64,000 nucleotides of DNA. Source: Hydractinia symbiolongicarpus (Eukaryota > Cnidaria > Hydrozoa > Anthoathecata > Hydractiniidae). Below, in pieces: positions 47,176-58,597 of the stretch (positions are counted from its first letter, which is position 1; every line of letters begins with the position of its first letter). A program made the position numbers and the translations under genes. The stretch covers positions 23,957,501 through 24,021,500 of the forward strand of contig NC_079878.1 in the NCBI RefSeq assembly GCF_029227915.1. The letters run 5' to 3'. Under the pieces are notes generated by a model. It worked only from the letters and a program-made list of their open reading frames with translations, did not search any database and had not been told where the DNA came from.

Positions 47176-49078
47176 CTAGAAAGAGAAAACAAAAAAGTTT
47201 TGGAGAAAATGAATTTCATAGTAAATACTAACAGTATGAATTATATATATATGGAAAGAAATTTTGAATAACATATGAACATTAGAACAGGCTTTATTGT
47301 ATTTTAAATTTTATAAGAGTTTGACTGTAATATTCAACTATAGTAAACCAATTTTCACAGCAGTTTCTTTGTGTAGTCATGTTATGCTACTAATAGAGGC
47401 AGTTGTACTTGGTGTATAAACTTGAAAAATGCATGATTCCATAGATTTTGATGTTGAATTCAAATATGTTAGTCATTTTTGCTGAAAATGATCAGAAAAT
47501 GCCAAGCATGTTAACCCAGATCCAAGAATAATCCATAAATTTAGCACTGCACCCTGTCCTTCTTAGTTTTGATTTAAAAATAGAAAAATTTGTGTGCAAT
47601 TGGAGTACCCAGCTCTTCTCAAAGAATTTCTAACACGTTCTCAACAAAATCACCTACTTGGAAAATATTAGCCATTTAAATATGTCGTTATAAACATATA
47701 GCTATGTGGTGTGGGATAAGTAAAACTGTCTCATCAGGTTGTCACGTTAGCTAGATACCTCATGAATTTTAATGGAAACAAAATTTTCATAACATTTTCT
47801 AAATTTAAGCCTTTTCCAAATATTAAACAATCAAGCTAAGCCAGATCAATAGAGTAAAGTTAGTAATATTCTGACAATTTTGTTTTTATCGACAAAAAAA
47901 AGTTTTTTTGATGCTGTGCCTTTTTTCGCCCGCCTAAATCTTGCTTTTAAGGCGAGCGTTGATTATTATTACAACCTACTAGTTTTATTTATAGCAAAAA
48001 AATAAAAATCTGCTATTTCACCGATATGGAGCAAAATTAAGCGATTAGGGCAAGAAGAACCTTCTAAATTATATATATATAATCTTTTATATAATTTATA
48101 TAATAATATAAATTTGAAAGCCATATTTACTGTTTCTCATGAAAATATGTAACCAAAGAGCCTATAATAATAATAGTAATATATATTTTACGTGACTGCA
48201 AAGAATAACCCTTAAGTCTTTAGACAACTTTATGATTGTTTCCACTGGAGGCAACTGGAGGGTATATTATTATTTATTCATGCAAAGTTCTAATATTATA
48301 AATAAAATATGGTACATTTCAATTTTATTTGTATAGATTTGGATATTTATTGAAAAATGAAAGTTTAGATATGAGTCATCAGTTGTATATGTGTTCATTT
48401 AACTTTGTTTTAAACAGCTGTCGATATTTTGAAAAACTGTGTGCAAACTATAATGGAACTTATTTCTTTCACTTTTGAAAACAGGTTTTGAACATACTAA
48501 AAAGTTGCCATAATTTTGCAGTGTAAATATATAATATTTTCTTTCAAAGAAATAAACAAGGCAATGCAATTGCAAAACTTAAAGCTGAAGTCACGTCCTC
48601 GAGATAATTTAGGTAGCTTCTTATGTAGCTAGAAAAATTACAAAACTATAGTGTTTCATGGCAGAAAAAAGATTCAATATTTACAAACGTGCACGTGATA
48701 GAATGAACGTAATTGTAATCGCGTACGTGATCGCGGACGTGATGAAATGAAACTGATTGGAATAAGCCTTTTTCAATATCTCCTTTTCATGATCAGCCAT
48801 AGTAACAAAAAAGCACAAGGATTGCATGAAAACGAGGATAGTTTAGATAAATTTCAGAACGCAAGTTTGTTTACTTGCAAACTGACATGCAGATCCCACG
48901 TCATGGGGTCAACAGCAAAAAAATTAAGAGGTCTGGGATGAGTTAATAAGTTCCATTTTGGCATTTTATCATATTCATTTCACTTTTATAATATCTATGT
49001 ATTGATAAATTTGAATGCACATTCCCCTAACAGGTCTAAAATTACTGATGACAAAAAATTTTCTATTACGTAGATATG
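47176..49078. other. Intergenic stretch, one weak small frame
   Basis: AT-rich with TA-rich palindromes near 48070-48110. A 64-codon frame at 48747..48941 (+) starts with a hydrophobic stretch (MKLIGISLFQYLLFMISHS), has two cysteines (CKLTC) and could encode a tiny secreted peptide. Nothing else supports it. Confidence 0.3.
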
Positions 49079-49130
49079 ACCAACCTCGTCCCCAGGGCAT
49101 CGTGTATCTTTTCTGACCCTCGGACAGCGA
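49079..49130. mobile_element. Fragment of the CAACCTCGTCCCCAGGGC MITE family
   Basis: ACCAACCTCGTCCCCAGGGC is the best preserved terminal sequence of the family in the window. The element is otherwise decayed. Confidence 0.5.
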
Positions 49131-49446
49131 ATCTTTTAGAAAAAGGTAAGATTTTAATTAATCTATTGCTTCCGTCTAGGTCCGTAAAAAGACGTACAAC
49201 ACGACAGTCTCACTCCCTGAAAAGAAAGCTACAAGGATTTGCACTGAAATACTAAATGAAGTATTGCCCGCATTGATATTAGGTGTATGGTCTAAATCAA
49301 ATAATGTATGAACAAGTAAATAACCAAGACAAAAACACTTCTGATTTTAGAGCCACTTTGACTCCAGAGATTATTGTAGACATGAAGGGGTAGCAAAGTT
49401 ATATTTTACAATATGTAGAGAAAATAGAAAAGGGCAATGCAGTTAA

Positions 49447-50506
49447 GGTTACTGTAAAGGAAAAAAATTTTTGTTTTAGGTTTTTTGCAAAAAATTCATG
49501 ACATATAGAAAAAAAAATTCTCTTTCGAATGACATATTCTATATTCCATGAAAATAGTTGGAACATCCCTTTTTTCTGGAAAAAGCCTTTTCAGAGGTGT
49601 TATATCCTTCACACCTTCGAGAAAATATGTGCAAAATGAGTTGAGCATATTTTTTGTAAACATTATGCATGATATGAAACTTCCGTATAAATATATGCAT
49701 AATAATATTTTTTAGATAGTTTACTTTTAGCATCGATATATATATAAATGTTGTCGTATAAAAACTCATTAAAAAAAAATCAAAGTTAAGGAGTATGCAT
49801 ATAAGCTTTTTCTTGTAACCCTGACTTCTGTCTGTTAATAATTCTGAACGCGTGCACGCATATTCAGCATAAAGAAAAAGATCGCACTTCTATCATCTTT
49901 CTGCATACTCAGTTCACACATTTTCATAACACCTACGAAAATCTTTAAAAACAAATATCTCGTTAGTAAATTTTTGCATACATGCCTTTACGTTTGTGGT
50001 CTCTTTTTCCGAAAGCTTCCTATTAGCTCATTAAAATTTTTGGTAATAGAAAGCTGAATAAATTATGCACAGAAGGTTCCCGGATTTTTTTGTATAAATT
50101 ACTGATTAGCGAATTATGACGACAGAAAGAAAAAAATATGCATTTTTTTGAATGATTATATATAATTACAAATAATTTCATAACGACGTTGTTACAAAAA
50201 AAAAACGGGAACCTTTTTGAGTTTAATTTAGGTTGAATGTAATACTGCAAAAACGAAACGTCTGCGACCACGCGTTCGGAAAAAGAAGCCATTTTAAAAC
50301 GTACGGTGAAAAAAATATGGTGTGTGTTTAATTCATTATATTTTCTTTTTGGAAAATTAACATCTCACGAAAATAACACCATCAAAAAAGTCTTCCATCA
50401 AACATTAGGAAACAAAAAAAAAATTAAAAAAATATAAAAGTATTGATAAATTATAAGGGTTTTTCTGAGACTACTCATCAAGTGAGTTTTTTCCTTTACA
50501 GTAACC
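49447..50506. mobile_element. TTAA-flanked DNA element, 1060 bp, perfect 20-bp TIRs
   Basis: The left end GGTTACTGTAAAGGAAAAAA and the right end TTTTTTCCTTTACAGTAACC are perfect inverse copies. TTAA stands directly outside each end (49443-49446 and 50507-50510). A TTAA duplication is typical of piggyBac-type elements, but the tips do not look like the usual piggyBac CCY ends. The interior has only short frames (minus, 49539..49769 and 50023..50292) without a recognisable transposase, so it is probably nonautonomous. The perfect ends suggest fairly recent movement. Confidence 0.75.
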
Positions 50507-51204
50507 TTAAAGGCAATGCTTCTTATATCTTAGTCATTTTACCTACTTCTCTTTGAGTGCTTTCCTATAAACCCCAAGTAAACTACTGTTAATCAGGTCT
50601 TTGAAATAACTTCTAAGCGCAAATTCTAGCTGTGCAACCTTTCGTCACGTCCAGTAAATAGCCAAAAACAAAGTTTCTACTCAATAATTACCTTCCAGTT
50701 TATTTGCTATGTCAAGCTTTGATATTTTCCAGTAGTTTTTTTAGGTTGTGCTGTGAAGGTGTAAAAGGTTGTACTTATTCGAATATTCATTTACGACAAG
50801 TTTTATTTGATCGTGCCTGGTCAAGAATTAAGAGAACTGTTTTCGTTTTTTAAGTTATTGAAAACTAAAATAATTTACATGTGTTTAAAATTTATACTAC
50901 GTTTAAACTGATGCTAATATATCCGTTCTTATGAGTCATGTTACTTAAAATAGAAACTTTTCCGGTTACACACGTTTTTCAAAAATTATCCGTTTTCAGG
51001 TACAATTTTGATGAAAACGGATAAATTTGAAAACGCAAACTAATCTGAAAAAGTTTTTTCCATTTTCGTTCAGTTTTTCATTTTCAAACATTTTTACATT
51101 GTGTAAACACATGAAAACGGGATTTTTATGAAATTATACTACGTATGAATAGGGTTTATAAGCAAAAAATGATCATTTATTGGTAAAAAAACCTTACGAA
51201 GAGC

Positions 51205-52005
51205 ATGGATTCGTTTAGAAAGTTGTTACGATATTTTTCTTACACTTTTCTTTCTTCTTGTGCGTCTGCCCTGTTGAACTTGATGTTAATGTGTGTGATT
51301 ATGAGGGACAGACAACTGCAAATGAAAACTAATAAACGATTGTTGTCTTTTGATTGCTTTCTGTTGAATAAACGAGTCAATGGTAAAAAAAGGCAATCAA
51401 GAAGATGCTGGGTAAAAACAGGGCGAACATCAGCTTGATGGGAAAACTTTATGAACGGTTCTGTTCCAGCTTCTGATTGGAAAGAAAACATAAGAATTTC
51501 ACAAACTAGCTTCACAGAACTTTGTAACATGCTTCAACCCTTCTTGTTAAAGAATCTTCTCAAATGAGACAACCAATTTCAGTATAAACACAATTGCTGC
51601 TTTTTTATACTATATATTAGTGACGAAGAAAGATATAGAAAGATTGCAAACGCTTTTGGAATATCTAGAGCATCAATTTCGATTCTTGTTCAAAAAGTTT
51701 TACAAACCATTGTTGAACAACATTTGGTGCAGAAATAATAAAGCTTCCAGAGAGTGTAGAAGAGGTAGAAGACCTTACGCATAATTTTTTTGATGCTCAT
51801 GGATTTCCTTAATGATTTGGGGGCAATAAGAACCCAGAGAGCACTACACTGATTACATAAACCGTAAGGGATATTCTTCAATTAAGATACAGGCTACTTG
51901 CGACTACAATTATTTTTTTATGGATGTAGTTGTCAAGGTAGTGTTCATGATTCAAGAATCTTTTTGAATTCGACGTTAAATGAAAAGCTCAAAAATTGTG
52001 ATATC
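51205..52005 (+). pseudogene. Harbinger-type transposase, broken
   Basis: The frame from 51205 contains KKRQSRRCWVKTGRTSA, a segment conserved in front of Harbinger nucleases, and stops at a TGA where Trp is expected (51436). Further on, RYRKIANAFGISRASISILV (about 51631-51690) is the helix-turn-helix-like stretch of HARBI1-type proteins. The stretch after 51780 (HGFP.CFGAI, then [12 protein letters not shown] in another frame) corresponds to the DDE nuclease region. At least one nonsense codon and several frameshifts separate these pieces, so it is inactive. Related enzymes cut and paste DNA at TWA targets. Confidence 0.75.
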
Positions 52006-52890
52006 CCCCCTTGAGGGTGGTTGTATGAAATCCAGGGTTGTGTATTTTGCTGATTCATAAGCATCACACTGGTCATCATTTGGATAGAATTAGACATTAA
52101 TTTTGTGAACGCTTCCTTGTTATTTTGCATGTCTTACATAGACTTTGCCAATTCTACATCTTGCTTATGTGCTTTATAACTTTTTTCTTCGTGTTAGGCT
52201 GTTCTTGAGATATTGAAATTAGGTGTTGGTCAAGTGGAATTTTCTTGGTAATTTTTTTGTTCCTCCTTTAAGCATCGCTTTCATTATTTCACGAGATGAT
52301 GCAATCTCGCACACTGCTGGTGTTAATGATGTTGGTTCACTTTCATCAGCACTACTTTCTTCATCAGTCAAAAACCCTGTGTCCATCGAATCTATCTTAT
52401 GATAGATTAAAGATGAGCTTTCTCCAACTATTGATTCCTCGCTTTGATTTGAAACAACGGTTTCTACCCCTGACTTCATTGACTCAGTAGCTGGAGAACC
52501 TGACCAAATTTAAGAATATATATCGAAAAATGTTGCAACAACCCGTCCTCCAACACTTTGTATGCCTTCATCGAGGGCTTTTCGGTATTTCACACGGATT
52601 CCTTTTATTTTTGTGCTCACTTTGTCCTTTATAAATTCGCTTTTCTCATGAGGAAACACCTCTTTTTTTCTTCCTCTGGAATAGAGGAAACAAAGTTTTT
52701 CCTAATGATGTCATACTTATCCTTGATACTTCCCCAATCAGTTCCATCGTATATTTTTTTTGTTTTCAAAGTTTAGTACGGTTTCAATAAGTAGTTGAAC
52801 CTCCTTGTCCGTCCAAACAAGGTTTCAGAGGCTCTTTTTCCACTAATTTTTTCTTTCTTTTATGAAGGCATGTTTTCACTCATTATACAA
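51945..52890 (-). pseudogene. Myb/SANT-like partner protein of the Harbinger element, broken
   Basis: On the minus strand, WTDKEVQLLIETVLNFENK, then WNGTDWGSIKDKY and VSTKIKGIRVKYRKALDEG, form a Myb/SANT-like (trihelix) DNA-binding segment at about 52830-52520. An acidic Ser-rich part follows (52479..52219) and a Met/Gln-rich tail (52130..51945). A stop near 52510 and frame changes interrupt it. In PIF/Harbinger transposons such a protein helps bring the transposase to the ends. The gene runs towards the transposase and the two relics overlap at their 3' ends. Confidence 0.65.
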
Positions 52891-53112
52891 CGAAACATTT
52901 TTATGAATTATAATATATTCATTACAGTTTGAGTATAATTTTACACTTCAAACGCAAATCTATGAGTCAGTAATCCTTGATCTTTAATATTTGTGTTTTT
53001 GTACGAAAACGGAATTCTTGGTTGAAAACGGAAAAGTCGCATCAGTGTAAAGGTAGTATTAAATGTGCTGAAGTAAAATGATAAAATGAATTTAATACCC
53101 AATCTGTTTTTT

Positions 53113-53267
53113 TTACAGACAGTAGTTGTCTTTTGCTGCTGCCTCCAAAAGATACTTGTGGCCTACATTTGACTGAGCAATACCCTGCACCCTCCTTAGG
53201 TGGGAGACTCGAGTGTCAAAGTCGGTACGATTTAACCTTGGAATAGAGAGAGACCTGAAAGCGCTAA
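53113..53267 (-). CDS. Possible terminal coding exon, unidentified
   Basis: A minus-strand frame ends ...GIAQSNVGHKYLLEAAAKDN and then YCL-stop (53113). Its composition is less AT-biased and more protein-like than its surroundings. The upstream side has two acceptor-like sites (TTTAG, and CTTTCAG at about 53258). No partner exon was found in 53.3-55 kb, and I do not recognise the family. It begins only 55 bases right of the Harbinger element. It may be a relic of a gene or of another transposon. Confidence 0.3.
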
Positions 53268-53588
53268 ACATTTCAAGCAGTGGGAGCAAAAAGACAATTA
53301 TGGCAACGTTTGATAATGTAATTTTCTCTATTCTAAATATCTTATTATATATAAACATAATAAGATAAAAGGCTTGTTATTACTACACTCCATTATGTCC
53401 GTATGAGGTTGTAGAATGTGGCGGTATTGGGTACGAGATGTCTAGATCCAGCTCAGGTGTTACCTTGTAACATTACCCTCCCAATTTGGGGATTTTTATA
53501 AAAGAAAAGGGTGGTGTTTTACAAATGATGCGTACCATATCTAGTGAATAATATATTTATGCTCAACGCAAAAAAAGAATCAAACAAT

Positions 53589-54350
53589 AAAAGCACGTTA
53601 AGTGGGACGCCGGATAAGTACATGGGCTTTCGTTAATTGGACCCTTTTTACGATCCCTTCGACAAAAAAATTCAATTAAGTGGGACATCAAAGCAATGGC
53701 TCGAATGAAGAAAGAATAAAAACACACTGTTGACCGAGTTAAACAAAAGCTTTTGTTTCTCTCTGAAAGCCATGAACTGTGAGGGAATCAATTGGTTGAT
53801 GATGACAACGATGATGGAGATGACTCTCAATTAGAAGAAGTTTGTGATGTTTTGATTAAACTAAGTATAGCTACGAAAGTACGTGCCGCAGTTGATACCT
53901 TGATGAATTATTAAATGACATTAGATCAATCAAGCTGCAAGAGCCCACCATTAAAGCGTCAAGAATCATTGAGATAGACATAAGTTGTAAACAACAAAAG
54001 AAAATGACCGACATTTTTACTTATTCTGAAATAGATATTCTGTTATTATTTCATTTGGTTTTCTGTAACGGTTGCAGTTTTTAGGCTTTTTTCACCGAAA
54101 ATATGCGGTCAATAAAAACCATCTTTGTACTTTTAGTAATTATATATTCCCCTTAATATTCTCTAATGGAAAGGTTAATATAACTAAGAAATCCATTTTA
54201 GAAAAATTTCGACAATTGGGGCATTTAAAGCCTTTTTTATAAAGTCCCAGTAGGGGGGAGATACGGTTAAGTGAGACATTTGTAAAGTGGGTCACATTTC
54301 CACGGTCCCTTGTGAGTTACACTTGAGTTACACTTAACGCGGGTGTACTG
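53589..54350. mobile_element. Tigger/pogo-type transposon remnant
   Basis: The right end, read inward, is CAGTACACCCGCGTTAAGTG, preceded by TA (54351-54352): the typical pogo/Tigger tip and target. The left end (GCACGTTAAGTGGGACGCC at about 53596) is a decayed inverse partner. TTAAGTGGGAC-like subterminal motifs recur at 53600, 53670 and 54262. The acidic stretch at 53795-53850 (DDDNDDGDDSQLEE), followed by a Leu-rich part, resembles the C-terminus of Tigger transposases. The nuclease region is missing. Confidence 0.6.
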
Positions 54351-55200
54351 TACTTACACATAGTTACGGAACGCAGTAAAACAATAAAACCAATATTGAA
54401 GCTCCATTCACATGTCATGTACGTAATTTTTACGTAATTACATAAGGGCTCATTCATTCTTTTACGTTACGTAAAATCTTTACGAGCATGTGGCATGTTT
54501 AACGGAAAGTACGTAAACTTTTACGAAGTTTCGTAAATGCTGACGTAGATTCTCTCACAAAAAAAACTTTTGTTTGGCAATGAGCTATTGGGCGTCAAAG
54601 CGTTGCGGGCACACGAAGAATGATCTTGAAGCATCTCTGTTCTGAGTTGACTCCATATGCATATTTCCACTTTCCATCAGACGATTTTAAAGATTTTGTG
54701 AGAAGAACACAGGGGAAAGCAATTGGAGAGTACATACATTAAACATTTTTTCGCAAACATATTTTAAAACTATTTCTTAAGTTCTTTCAGTGAAGAAAAC
54801 GTTTTATTTCCTTATCCCTAGCTTATCTTAAAACTAATAATTCATTGCCCAAAAGTTCTAAATGTTAACCATCGTAAATTACACGGTGGGGCTCGGGGCA
54901 TTGTAACCTGACCAGCCCGACGTTCAGGAAACCATCCAAGAAAAAACAAGAACAAAAGTTTTTCTTTCATTATCTCTCAAGCTCAAGCTCAAGCGTTGAG
55001 TTTGACAGAAACAGACGTGGTATTGATTTAATCTTTTTATGCGAAAGCTTTGGAGATTTTTTTTTCGGAGATTATATTATTATTTTTTTAACAACCTGTT
55101 CCATTTAGATCTCAAAAGATTCATTATATACGGATGGGCGCCTTTGAAACCATCTGTTTTTTTCAGCAGCTGTTGGAGAACAGTTTGGTAACACCGGGTT
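54351..55200. other. Intergenic stretch with TTACGTAA motif cluster
   Basis: ACGTAA motifs crowd 54418-54540 (TTACGTAA at 54430 and 54467, TTACATAA at 54438, GTACGTAA at 54419 and 54509). A short frame near 54632 (MILKHLCSELTPYAYFHF) is open for about 40 codons. No gene is supported. Confidence 0.35.
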
Positions 55201-56568
55201 ATGAGATTGAATTATAAAAGCAGATTTTATTGGCAAGAACATTCGTACTGGAAAATCGCAAAAGTTACGCCACTTTTTAAGGGAGGAAATTCATCTGAAG
55301 AAACAAACTATCGACCTATCTCAGTTCTTCCTATAGTTTCCAAGATTCTAGAACGTGCTGTTCATCACCAATTAATTGATTATCTAGAATCAAATAACTT
55401 ACTTTCTCGAAATCAATTTGGGTACCGTCGAAAACGATCAACGGAGATGGCGACTACGTTATTAACGGACAACATCAGGAAAGAAGTAGACAGTGGCAAT
55501 CTAGTTGGTGCAATTTTTGTTGACTTGTCAAAAGCATTTGACACTCTTAGTCATGGATTATTACTGTCAAAATTATGTTCTTATGGTATTAAAGGAATTG
55601 CTTTGAATTGGTTCTCAGACTACCTCTTCAATAGAAAGCAGTATTGCGTAGTAAACAACGTAGCATCCGAAGAGAAAAGTATTGTCTGTGGTGTACCACA
55701 AGGATCCATCTTAGGACCTATCTTGTTTTTACTTTATTTCAATGACTTTGAAGAGTGCGTTAAATATTCTGAAGTCATAGAGTTTGCAGATGACACGGTG
55801 TTATATTTTGCGAGCAAACGGTTACAAGACATCGAAGACAAGTTCAATTACGATCTCGAGAAGATAGCCGAATATCTCAAAGATAACGAATTAGTAATAA
55901 ATCTCAGAAAAGGAAAGACCGAGTCAATGGTATTTGGAACTCAAAAACGACTCTCGATGTATTCACGACAAATGAATTTATATTACAATGACGTTCCAAT
56001 ATCTTCAACTACACATTATAAGTATCTTGGTACTGTTTTGGATCCATCTTTGAACATGAACGAAAACTTCAACACGATTTACAAAAGAGCTTCGAACAAG
56101 CTACGTTTGTTAAGTTCACTCAAAATGGGTCTTACTGCGGATGCTGTTAGAAAGATCTACACAGCTATTATTTTACCAGGATTATCCTATTGCAGTAACG
56201 TTCAGCTCAAATTCAGTGATACTCAAATAAAGAGACTCGAATCCATTGACAATCGTGCTAGAATTCTGACTCAACAAAATGTTCCTGAGATCGGAAAAGA
56301 AATTGAAAAACGAGCTGTGCTGTTTGTTAAAAAATGTTTGGATGGTAATGTCTGTGATAACTTTCAAGACTACTTCACTGTGAAGCGTCATCAAAGAACA
56401 ACAAGAAACAACGGTTTTCTTTTATTTATACCTAAAGTGAAATTAGAATTTGCAAAGGGAAGCTTCTTTTCAATGGGTGTGAGTTTATTCAACTCTTTAC
56501 CCATTGGAATTAGGCAATGTGAAATTTTTGAGGAATTTAAAGCTTTGTGTCAAGCACATTTTGTTTGA
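55201..56568 (+). CDS. Non-LTR retrotransposon reverse transcriptase (CR1/L2-like), intact frame
   Basis: A single 455-codon frame. Motifs in order: KVTPLFKGG at residue 21, NYRPISVLP at 36, motif A VDLSKAFDT at 107-115 with the catalytic Asp, motif B GVPQGSILGP at 164, motif C FADD at 195-198, KTESMVFG, and YKYLGTVLD as the thumb-side motif, then a C-terminal RLESIDNRARILT part. The enzyme copies element RNA at a nicked target. No endonuclease domain is visible upstream in 54.5-55.2 kb, so this copy is 5' truncated although the RT frame has no stop. The first 15-20 residues may not be native. The assignment to the CR1/L2/jockey group is from motif style and not from a tree. Confidence 0.9.
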   Translation: MRLNYKSRFYWQEHSYWKIAKVTPLFKGGNSSEETNYRPISVLPIVSKILERAVHHQLIDYLESNNLLSRNQFGYRRKRSTEMATTLLTDNIRKEVDSGNLVGAIFVDLSKAFDTLSHGLLLSKLCSYGIKGIALNWFSDYLFNRKQYCVVNNVASEEKSIVCGVPQGSILGPILFLLYFNDFEECVKYSEVIEFADDTVLYFASKRLQDIEDKFNYDLEKIAEYLKDNELVINLRKGKTESMVFGTQKRLSMYSRQMNLYYNDVPISSTTHYKYLGTVLDPSLNMNENFNTIYKRASNKLRLLSSLKMGLTADAVRKIYTAIILPGLSYCSNVQLKFSDTQIKRLESIDNRARILTQQNVPEIGKEIEKRAVLFVKKCLDGNVCDNFQDYFTVKRHQRTTRNNGFLLFIPKVKLEFAKGSFFSMGVSLFNSLPIGIRQCEIFEEFKALCQAHFV

Positions 56569-56918
56569 TAAGTGTATTTGTGAGTGTGTTTTCCATACAG
56601 CCTGGTTTAGCTTTTGACACAATCTTTTTGAGTTTTGTGTTAACATTCTTTTTCAACTGAGGACTCTATATAGTGCACCGTTTTGTGACAGTTTCTTAGT
56701 TTGTTTCCCTGTTTTTCTCGATATAGTCTTTCTCTCTTTTTGTCTCTCATTTTATTCCGTACAAATATACATAATCTTCACATTACATATTTACTTTTTA
56801 TCTATTGTATATAACCATTTTAAATGAATATTAATATTTTTAACATTTTATTTTCAGGACGCATATTTATAACAGTGTTTTATATACTGACATGCAAATC
56901 CTGTATAAACATTCGTTA

Positions 56919-56957
<39 letters not shown>
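56569..56957 (+). mobile_element. 3' UTR and (TAA)n tail of the LINE
   Basis: T-rich sequence after the stop, followed by about 12 TAA units at 56920-56957. A simple-repeat tail is usual for this class, so this is the likely 3' end of the element. Confidence 0.55.
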
Positions 56958-56960
<3 letters not shown>

Positions 56961-58597
56961 AAAAAGTTTAAATTTAATAAAATTTATATGGCATTGTGGT
57001 TTGGATCAATATTTTGTGTGTCTGTGTAGGAAAAAAAGATTCAATTGCTATAGCCTTTTGGATAATGTATTTTCACGTTCTGATATTTTGGTGTTTGCTT
57101 AATATCAGGAAAAGGTTCGATTGATCGAATACTCAACGGAAGACAATACAACCACACATTTCATATATATACTTACCTTTACGATACTCTAACCAGAGCG
57201 AAGATCAATCAATATGGCTTCCAAAAACGGGTACGCATCAATGGATTTAGTTTTATCTTACATGAATATCTCTTCTGCGTCAAAAACGGATGTAAATCCT
57301 TTTACTTCCTATAACTGCATAAGCTATACAAGCAAAATGCTATTATCATGGTTTGTTTTCTTTTTAGACAAATATCTGTGAATATTTATCGAACTTACGC
57401 CGAAGATATGAAATTATAGAGTATATTGAAAAGCATAAAAAGATCTATTGTAGTAAAAGCAGTATTGTTTGCATTTATTAGATCGCTTAAAATTACTCAC
57501 TGGATTGTGCATCTAGACTAAATTGTTACTCGGTAAATGTTACCGTGTTTTTTTTGCCTCTATCAGGCAGAATTACTCCTGTTTTCGGACACACTATTGT
57601 ATAGAAATGATGAAACTACCCGAAACTCATCCGGAAGTTCATGCCTACTTTATGTAAACTATTTCAATGCATATCAGAAATAAATGCATTTTGAAATAAC
57701 GTGATAATTTTTCTAAATGACTTAAATTTCTAGTTGGCAAGATTTAAAGGTTTGATTTTAGGGTGGTTTACTTGCATACATCTATTCATTTTTAGGACAA
57801 AGAATTTCGCGATAAAACGATCCAAAGAAAGGTTTAACGTGGTAACCGACCAATACATCGACCAAAAAATGAACCGTCAATAGAAATGCCACGCCAGCAA
57901 TATTGGATAAATTACGCCAGAGGGCATAGTTCAGAGTTGGGTTCTTACAAGCCAATTTGTTTCAAAATTAATTGCTTCCATTGCATCCGAGTTAAGGTTA
58001 AAGAATACACTAACAAAGTCTAACTACAACTTCCACGAAGGAAGTTTGACAACGCGGCAGTTAAAAGTTACCAAGGTTTGCAAAACTGGAGGAATCCCCT
58101 TAATTTGCGATCATCTGTACTGATTATTTGCTCTGGCGTTGAAGCGACTCCCGGTATTCAGGCAGACCTTCTTAATGCTGAAAGTATTAGCCAGAATGCA
58201 TTTCAATCTTTATTATAATCTATATTCTCTTTTATAACCGAATCAAGAGATTCAAATTAAAATCCTTTTTAAATTTGAAGGTGAAAAAGACCATTAAAGT
58301 GAACCTAAAAATAGCAGAAGAGAGAAGCTTGTTTGTAAAGCTATTGGTCTTCGCAAGAAGTCGGCAATCTTTATTTTTGAAGCAGATTCTAAATTAATCA
58401 TTAAGCCATATTCCATGGGCTCTTGGCTTACCTGATGGTGGGTTGGTGAAAACTTCGTAGTCCAAATTTTTAGGTACAATATATGCATATGTATGCATAA
58501 GCAATAATAAAATTAGATTAAAGAATAAATCAAGAGAAATATATAAAAGAAAATGTCTTTTTTAATTTCAAATCTAAAAATACTCCTTGCTTTGTAG
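56958..58597. other. Intergenic stretch, nothing firmly supported
   Basis: AT-rich. A short LICSGVEATPG-like stretch near 58120-58155 is faintly like a LINE N-terminus but too short to call. No gene. Confidence 0.3.

Larger units (their letters stand above)
50895..53058. mobile_element. PIF/Harbinger DNA transposon, both ends present, decayed
   Basis: The left tip TACTACGTTTAAACTGATGC and the inverse of the right tip (TACTACCTTTACACTGATGC) match at 18 of 20 positions. TTA flanks both sides (50892-50894 and 53059-53061), the three-base duplication characteristic of PIF/Harbinger. Inside are a plus-strand Harbinger transposase relic and a convergent minus-strand Myb/SANT-like gene relic, the two proteins this superfamily usually carries. 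Subterminal ATCCGTTTTC/GAAAACGGA repeats occur at both ends (50987-51010, 51114, 53005-53030). Total length is 2164 bp. Confidence 0.85.

Noticed and set aside
58110-58200. LICSGVEATPG-like stretch, similar to the GDVExNPGP-type starts of some LINE proteins (2A-like)
   Set aside because: The match is partial, the NPGP core is absent and the frame ends soon after.
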